DNA from: Ceratotherium simum simum
Lineage: Eukaryota; Chordata; Mammalia; Perissodactyla; Rhinocerotidae
Assembly (NCBI RefSeq): GCF_000283155.1
Contig: NW_004454170.1
Coordinates: forward strand, 11,901,301-11,965,300
Direction of reading: 5' to 3'
DNA: 64,000 bases
Shown here piece after piece: positions 58,650-64,000 of this stretch. The notes beneath the pieces were generated by a model. It was given only the letters and a program-made list of their open reading frames with translations. It was not told the origin of the DNA and ran no database searches. Numbering within the stretch: the first letter of the stretch is position 1; each line of letters starts with the position of its first letter. The translations under genes were made by a program, and so were the position numbers.

Positions 58650-61619
58650 TTTTTTGAAGTATAATTGGACATACAATAGCATATTAGTTTCAGGTGTATA
58701 TTATCATGGTTTATATGCATTACAAAATGATCTCCACGATAAGTCTAGTTACCATCTGTCACCATACAGAGTTATTACAATATTATTGACTATATTCCCT
58801 ATGCTGTATATTACATCTTCATGATTTATTTATTTTATAATTGGAAGTTTGTACCTCTTCATCCCCTTCACCTATTTCACCTGCTCCCCAATCCCCCCAC
58901 TTCTGGTAACCACCAGTGTGTTTCCTGTATCTATGGTCTGTTTCTGTTTTGCTTTCTTTGTTCATTTGTTTTACTTTTTAGGGTCCAAATATAAGTGAAA
59001 TAATGTGGTACTTGTCTTTCTCTGTCTGACTTATTTCACTTGGCATAATACCCTCTAGGTCCATCCACGTTATTGCAAATGGCCAGATTTCATTCTTTTT
59101 TATGGCCGAGTAATATTCCATTGTATATATATACCACATCATCTTTATCTATTTGTCTACCAATGGAGACTTAGGTTGCTTCCATATCTTGGCTATTGTA
59201 AACAATGCTGCAGTGAACATAGGGGTGCATATATCTCTTTAAATTAGCGTTTTTGTTTTCTTCAGATAAATACCCAGAAATGGAATTGCTGGGCTGTATT
59301 TTAATTTTTTGAGGATCCTCCATACTGTTTTCCATAGTGGTTGCACCAATTTACATTCCCACTAACAGTGTACGAGGATTCCCTTTTCTCCATATCCTCA
59401 CTAACAATTGTTATTTGTTGTCTTTTTGATGACAGCCATTCTGACAGGTGTGAGGTGATATCTCGTTGTGGTTTTGATTTGCATTTCCCTGATGATTAGA
59501 GATATTGAGCATCTTTTTATGTGTCTGCTGGCCATCTGTATGTCTTCTTTGGAAGAATGTTTATTCAGGTCCTCTGCTCATTTTTCAATTGGATTGTTTG
59601 TTTTTTTGATATTGAGTTGTATGAGTTCTTTATATATTTTGGATATTAACCCCTTATCAAACGTATGATTTACAAATATCTTCTCCCATTCAGTAGGTTG
59701 CCTTTTCATTTTGTTGGTGGTTTCCTTCACTGTGCAAAAGTTTTTTAGTTTGATGTAGTCCTATTCATTTATTTTTGCTTTCATTGCCTTTGTCTGAGGA
59801 GAGAGATCCAAAAAAATATTGCTAAGACTGATGTCAGAGAGCTGACTGCCTGTGTTTTCTTCTAGAAGTTTTATGGTTTTAGGTCTTACATTCATGTCTT
59901 TAATCCATTTGGAATTTATTTTTTTATGTGGTATAAGATAGTGGTCCAGTTTCATTCTTTGGCATGCAGCTATCCAGTTTTCCCAACACCATTTACTGAA
60001 GAGACTCTCTTTTCCCCATTGTATATTCTTGCCTCCTCTTTCATAGATTAATTGACCATATATGCATGGGTTTATTTCTGGGCTCTCTATTCTATTCCAT
60101 TGATCTATGTGTCTGTTTTCATACCAAAACCATACTGTTTTGATTACTATAGCTTTGTAGTATAGTTTGAAATCAGAGAGTGTGATACCTCCAGCTTTGT
60201 TCTTCTTTCTTAAGATTGCTTTGTCTATTCAGGATTTTATGGTTCCATACACATTTTAGGCTTCTTTGTTCTAGTTCTGTGAAAAATGACACTGGCATTT
60301 TGATGGGGATTGCATTGAGTCTGTAGATTGCTTTGGGTAGTATGGACATTATAACAACATTAATTCTGCCAATCCATGAGCATGGTATATCTTTCCATTT
60401 ATTTGTGTAACCTTAATTATTTCATCAATGCCTTATCATTTTCCGAGTTACAGATCTTTCACCTCCTTGGTTAAATTTATTCCTAGATATTTTATTCTTT
60501 TTGATGCAGTTGTAAATGGGATTGTTTTCTTAATTTCTCTTTCTGATAGCTCATTATTAGTGTATAGAAATGCAACAGATTTCTGTACATTAATTTTATG
60601 TCCTGCAACTTTACTGAATTCATTTATTAATTCTAATAGTTTTTTGCTGGAGTCTTTAGGGTTTTCTGTATATAGTGTCATGTCATCTGCAAATAGTGAC
60701 AGTTTTACTTCTTCCTTTCCAATTTGAATGGCTTTTATTTCTTTTTCTTTCCTAATTGCTGTAGCTAGAACTTCCAATACTATGTTAAATAAAAGTGGTG
60801 AGAGTAGGCATTCCTGCCTTTTTCCTATCTTAGAGGAAAAGCTTTCAGCTTTTCACTGTTGAGTAGGATTTTAGCTGTGGGTTTGTTATATATGGCCTTT
60901 ACTATGTTGAGGTATGTTCCTTCTATACCTGCTTTTTAAAAATCATAAATGGATGTTGAATTTTGTCAAATGCTTTTTCTGCATCTATACCGTTGTGGTC
61001 AGAAAAAATGCTTCATATGATTTCAGTCCTCTTAAATTTATTGAGACTTGTTTTGTGGCCTAACCTGTGATCTATCCTGGAGAATTCCATGTACTCTTGA
61101 AAAGAATGTGTATTCTGCAGTTTTGGGATGTAATGTTCTGTGTATATCTATTAAGTTCATTTTGTCTAATGTGTTGTTTAAGGTCAATGTTTTCTTATCG
61201 ATGTTCTGTCTGGATGATCTGTCCATTGATGTAAGGGAGTGTTAAAGTCACCTACTATTATTGTATTACTGTCAAATTCTCCCTTTATGTCTGTTAATAT
61301 TTGCTTTAAATATTTAGGCACTTCTATGTTTGTTGGGTGCATAAATATTTACGAATGTTATATCCTCTTCTTGTATTGACCCATTTACCATTATGTAATG
61401 CCCTTCCCTGTCTTTTGTTATAGTCTTTGTGTTAAAGTCTATTTTGTCTGATATGAGTATTGCTACACTAGCTTTCCTTATGTTTCAATGTGCGTGCAAT
61501 ATCTTTTTCAATCCCTTCCCTTTCAGTCTGTGTGTGTCTTTAAATTTGAAGTGAATCTTTTGTAGGCAGCATACAGATGCATCTTGTTTTTATATCCATT
61601 CAGTCATCCTATGTCTTTT

Positions 61620-61820
61620 TTGTTTGTTTGTTTTTGCTTGAGGAAGATTAGCCCTGAGTTAACACCTGTACCAATCTTCCTCTATTTTGTACGTGGGACG
61701 CTGCCACAGCATGGGTGACAAGTGGTGTAGGTCCATACCTGGGATCCAAACCTGTGAACCCAAGCTGCTGAAGAGGAGCATGTATAACTTTAACCACTTG
61801 GCCATGGGGCTGGCCCCCAC
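61620..61820 (-). mobile_element. ERE-type SINE nested in the L1, minus strand
   Basis: CTTGAGGAAGATTAGCCCTG to CCATGGGGCTGGCCCCCA. The duplication CCTATGTCTTTT is at 61608 and 61821. Confidence 0.9.
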
Positions 61821-63387
61821 CCTATGTCTTTTGATTGGAGCATTTAGTCCATTTGCATGTAAAGTAATTATTGATAGGTATGTACTTATTGCCATTTTGT
61901 TAGTTGTTTTCTAGTTGTTTTCGTAATTCTTATTTGTTCCTTTCTTCTTCTCTTGATCTCTTCCCTTGTAGTTTGATGGTTTTCTTTACTGTTACATTTG
62001 AATTCCTTTCTCTTTATTTTTGTGTATCTATATTAGGTTTTTGGTTTGTGGTTACTGTGAGGTGCGTATATATCAACCTGTTTATTAACAGCCTATTTTA
62101 AGGTAATAGTCTCTTAAGTTTGAACACATTCTAAATCACTATATTTTTACTCCCCCCTACTGGTGTTTTACATTTCTGATGTCATATTTTATGTCTTTTT
62201 ATTTTATGTATCCCTTAACTACTTATTGTAGTTATAGTTGATTTTACTACTTTTGTCTTTTGACCATCATACTACTTTTTTAAGTGGCTGATCCATTGCC
62301 TTTACTAAATATTTGCCTTTCCCAGTGAGATTTTCTCTTTCATATATATTTTTTTTATTTCTAGTTATGGCATTTTCCTTTCCACTTAAAGAAAATCCTT
62401 TAAAATTTCTTGTAAGGCTGGCTTAGTGGTGATGAACTCCTTTTGATTTTGCTTGTCTGGGAAACCCTTTATCTCAGCTTCAATTCTGAGTGATAACCTT
62501 GCTGGGTAGAGTATTCTTGGTAGTAAATCTTTTCCTTTCAGCATTTAAAATGTATCATGCCACTTCCTTCTGGCCTGCAAAGTTTCTACTGAAAAATCAG
62601 CTGATAGTCTTATGGGTGTTCCCTTGTATGAGACTTATTGTTTTTCTTTTGCTGCCTTTAAGATTCTCTCTTTATCTTTAAATTTTGCCATTTTAATTAT
62701 AATATGTCTTGGTGTGGATCTCTTTGGATTCATTTTGTTTGGGATTCTCTGTGCTTTCTGGACCTGGATATATTTCCTTCTCCAGGTTATGGAGTTTTCA
62801 GCCATTATTTTTTCAAATAAGTTGTCTGCCCCTTTCTCTCTCTCTTCTCCTTCTGGGGCCTCTATAATGCAAATGTTAGTATGCTTGATGTTGTACCAGA
62901 GATCCCTTAAACTATCTTCATTTTTAAAAATTCTTTTTGCTTTTCTGATTGCAAACTATTTTGTCTTCCAGATCACTCATGTGTTCTTCTGTATCACCCA
63001 ATCTGCTGCTGATTCCCTCGTGTATTTTTCTTTTCAGTTATTGTATTCTTCAGCTCTGATTGGTTCTTTCTTATATTTTCTAACTCTCTGTTGAAGTTCT
63101 CACTATGCTCCTCCATTCGTCTCCTGACTTTGGTTAGCATCTTTATGACCATTACTTTGAACTCTTTTTTTCAGGTAAATTACTTATCTCTGTTTCATTA
63201 GGGCTTTTTCCTGGGGTTTTATTTTGTCCTTTCATTTGGAAGATATTCCTCTGTCTCCTCATTTTGTTTGAGTTTCTGTGTTTGTTTCTGTGAATTACAT
63301 GAAACAGCTACCTCTCCCAGTCTTGAAGGAGTGGCCTTGTGTAGAAGTGTTCCCTGTGTAGACTGTGTATACTAGGCGGCTTTGGCA

Positions 63388-63625
63388 GGCCAGCTGGAGC
63401 TAGAGTGGGTGTGAGCTAGGGGAATCCCAGAGTGTGCCATGTTCAATCCACCATGGAGGGATGGCTGGAGCTGAAGTGTGCCTGGGCCGATGGGTCCTGG
63501 GGTGCATCACCCTAGGGCCACCCTGGTGGGATGGCTGGAGCTGGAGGGAGCATGAGTTGGGGGATCCCAGGTTGCTCTGCACTGGGCCACCCTGGTGGGA
63601 TGGCTAGAGCTGGAACACGCATGGT
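63388..63625 (-). repeat. 70-bp tandem repeat in the L1 5' region
   Basis: Units starting ATGGCTGGAGCTG recur at 63461, 63531 and 63600, with a diverged first unit near 63390. The spacing is 69-71 bp, about 3.5 units, with GGGCCACCCTGGTGGG in the two best units. Confidence 0.8.
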
Positions 63626-63779
63626 GAAGGCTATTTTTGTTCTTCACGTTTTGTCACCTATTTCCTAATATCTTTCTTAGGCTATCCACCTCCATCTCCC
63701 AACTAACTTCTTGGAATAGTACCTGAGCCTGTTTTTCCCACACTTTGACATCATACAGTAATTCCTAAATTCATTTGCT

Positions 63780-63900
63780 CTTCTATTTATCTGTTTAACA
63801 TTTATCGGACAACTTGCATGCCCCAGGCATTGTGCTAGGTGCTGGTATAGAAAGACTTATAAGACAATCTCTTCTTATTGCCCTCAAAGATCTTACTGTC
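63780..63900 (-). repeat. L2 relic, minus strand
   Basis: GGCATTGTGCTAGGTGCTGG and TTGCCCTCAAAGATCTTACT are reversed L2. Confidence 0.55.
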
Positions 63901-63901
63901 A

Positions 63902-64000
63902 TAGAAAACCCTAAAGAATCCACCAGAAAACTTTTAGAAGTAATAAACGAATATGGTAAAGTTGCAGGATACAAAATCAACATACAAAAATCAGTTGCAT
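63902..64000 (+). mobile_element. L1 ORF2 fragment, plus strand, cut by the window edge
   Basis: ACCCTAAAGAATCCACCAGA to CAACATACAAAAATCAGTTG is the L1 reverse-transcriptase region in sense orientation. It is opposite to the neighbouring large L1 and continues beyond the window. Confidence 0.75.

Larger units (their letters stand above)
58650..63640 (-). mobile_element. Large L1 LINE (L1MA-like), minus strand, internally deleted
   Basis: Reversed 3' UTR begins at 58652. The ORF2 C-terminal part ([18 protein letters not shown]) is near 59760-59955. The reverse-transcriptase region spans 60448-60777, with active-site FADD at 60682-60693. The sequence then jumps near 60950-61030 to the endonuclease region (61038-61226, RTLHPKTAEYTFFSRVHG). 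Decayed ORF1 and a 5' region with 70-bp repeats follow to about 63640. Frames are broken and it is inactive. An ERE sits inside. Confidence 0.8.

Noticed and set aside
62612..63094. 160-codon plus-strand hydrophobic open frame
   Set aside because: It is antisense to the L1 ORF1 region; the hydrophobic look comes from reading A-rich coding sequence on its T-rich complement.
41661..64000. A second protein-coding gene downstream of CENPF
   Set aside because: No chain of phase-compatible exons with conserved protein was found. In human the next gene downstream is far away, so an intergenic stretch is expected.

Overview
The window is mammalian nuclear DNA, most likely from a horse, ass or zebra, or at least another perissodactyl. 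It carries about 15 tRNA-derived SINEs of the equine ERE type (head reading GGCCGGCCCCGTGGCTTAGC, tail of repeated GCTGAGGAAGA / TGAGCTAACATC motifs), many with intact target-site duplications. They lie among L1, L2 and MIR debris that is usual for placental mammals.

Positions 4659 to about 41660, plus strand, hold the 3' part of one gene, CENPF (centromere protein F, mitosin). Thirteen exons with GT-AG borders and compatible phases code for 2754 residues and a stop, all but roughly the first 356 residues of a protein that is about 3114 residues in human. Two exons are giant (17839-21230 and 22498-25344). The product is almost entirely coiled coil, with a tandem pair of 181-residue repeats, a C-terminal basic nuclear-localisation region, a KEN degradation motif and a farnesylation box (CRVQ) before the stop. 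A 3' UTR with polyadenylation signals ends near 41660. I see no other intact gene.

Layout: 1-4658 intron with a minus-strand L1 and ERE insertions; 4659-16085 four short coding exons separated by introns rich in ERE, L2 and L1; 17839-25344 the two giant exons; 25345-27082 an intron with a probable minus-strand solo LTR; 27083-36561 six short or medium exons, with a long minus-strand L2 in one intron; 40902-41105 the last coding exon; 41106-41660 the 3' UTR. From 41660 to 64000 the DNA looks intergenic: MIR and L2 relics, a Tigger-like element nested in a MIR, several EREs, a short young L1 tail with a G-quadruplex-prone tract, and from 58650 a roughly 5 kb minus-strand L1 with a large internal deletion, an ERE inside it and a 70-bp repeat in its 5' region.

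I found no convincing undescribed biological system. The points most worth checking are an L2-derived polyadenylation signal just downstream of the first giant exon, a perfect cryptic splice donor inside that exon, a 41-bp near-identical duplication in intergenic DNA, the composite SINE with an unusual tail, and a decayed coding-like stretch on the minus strand near 42.4-43.0 kb that I could not identify.
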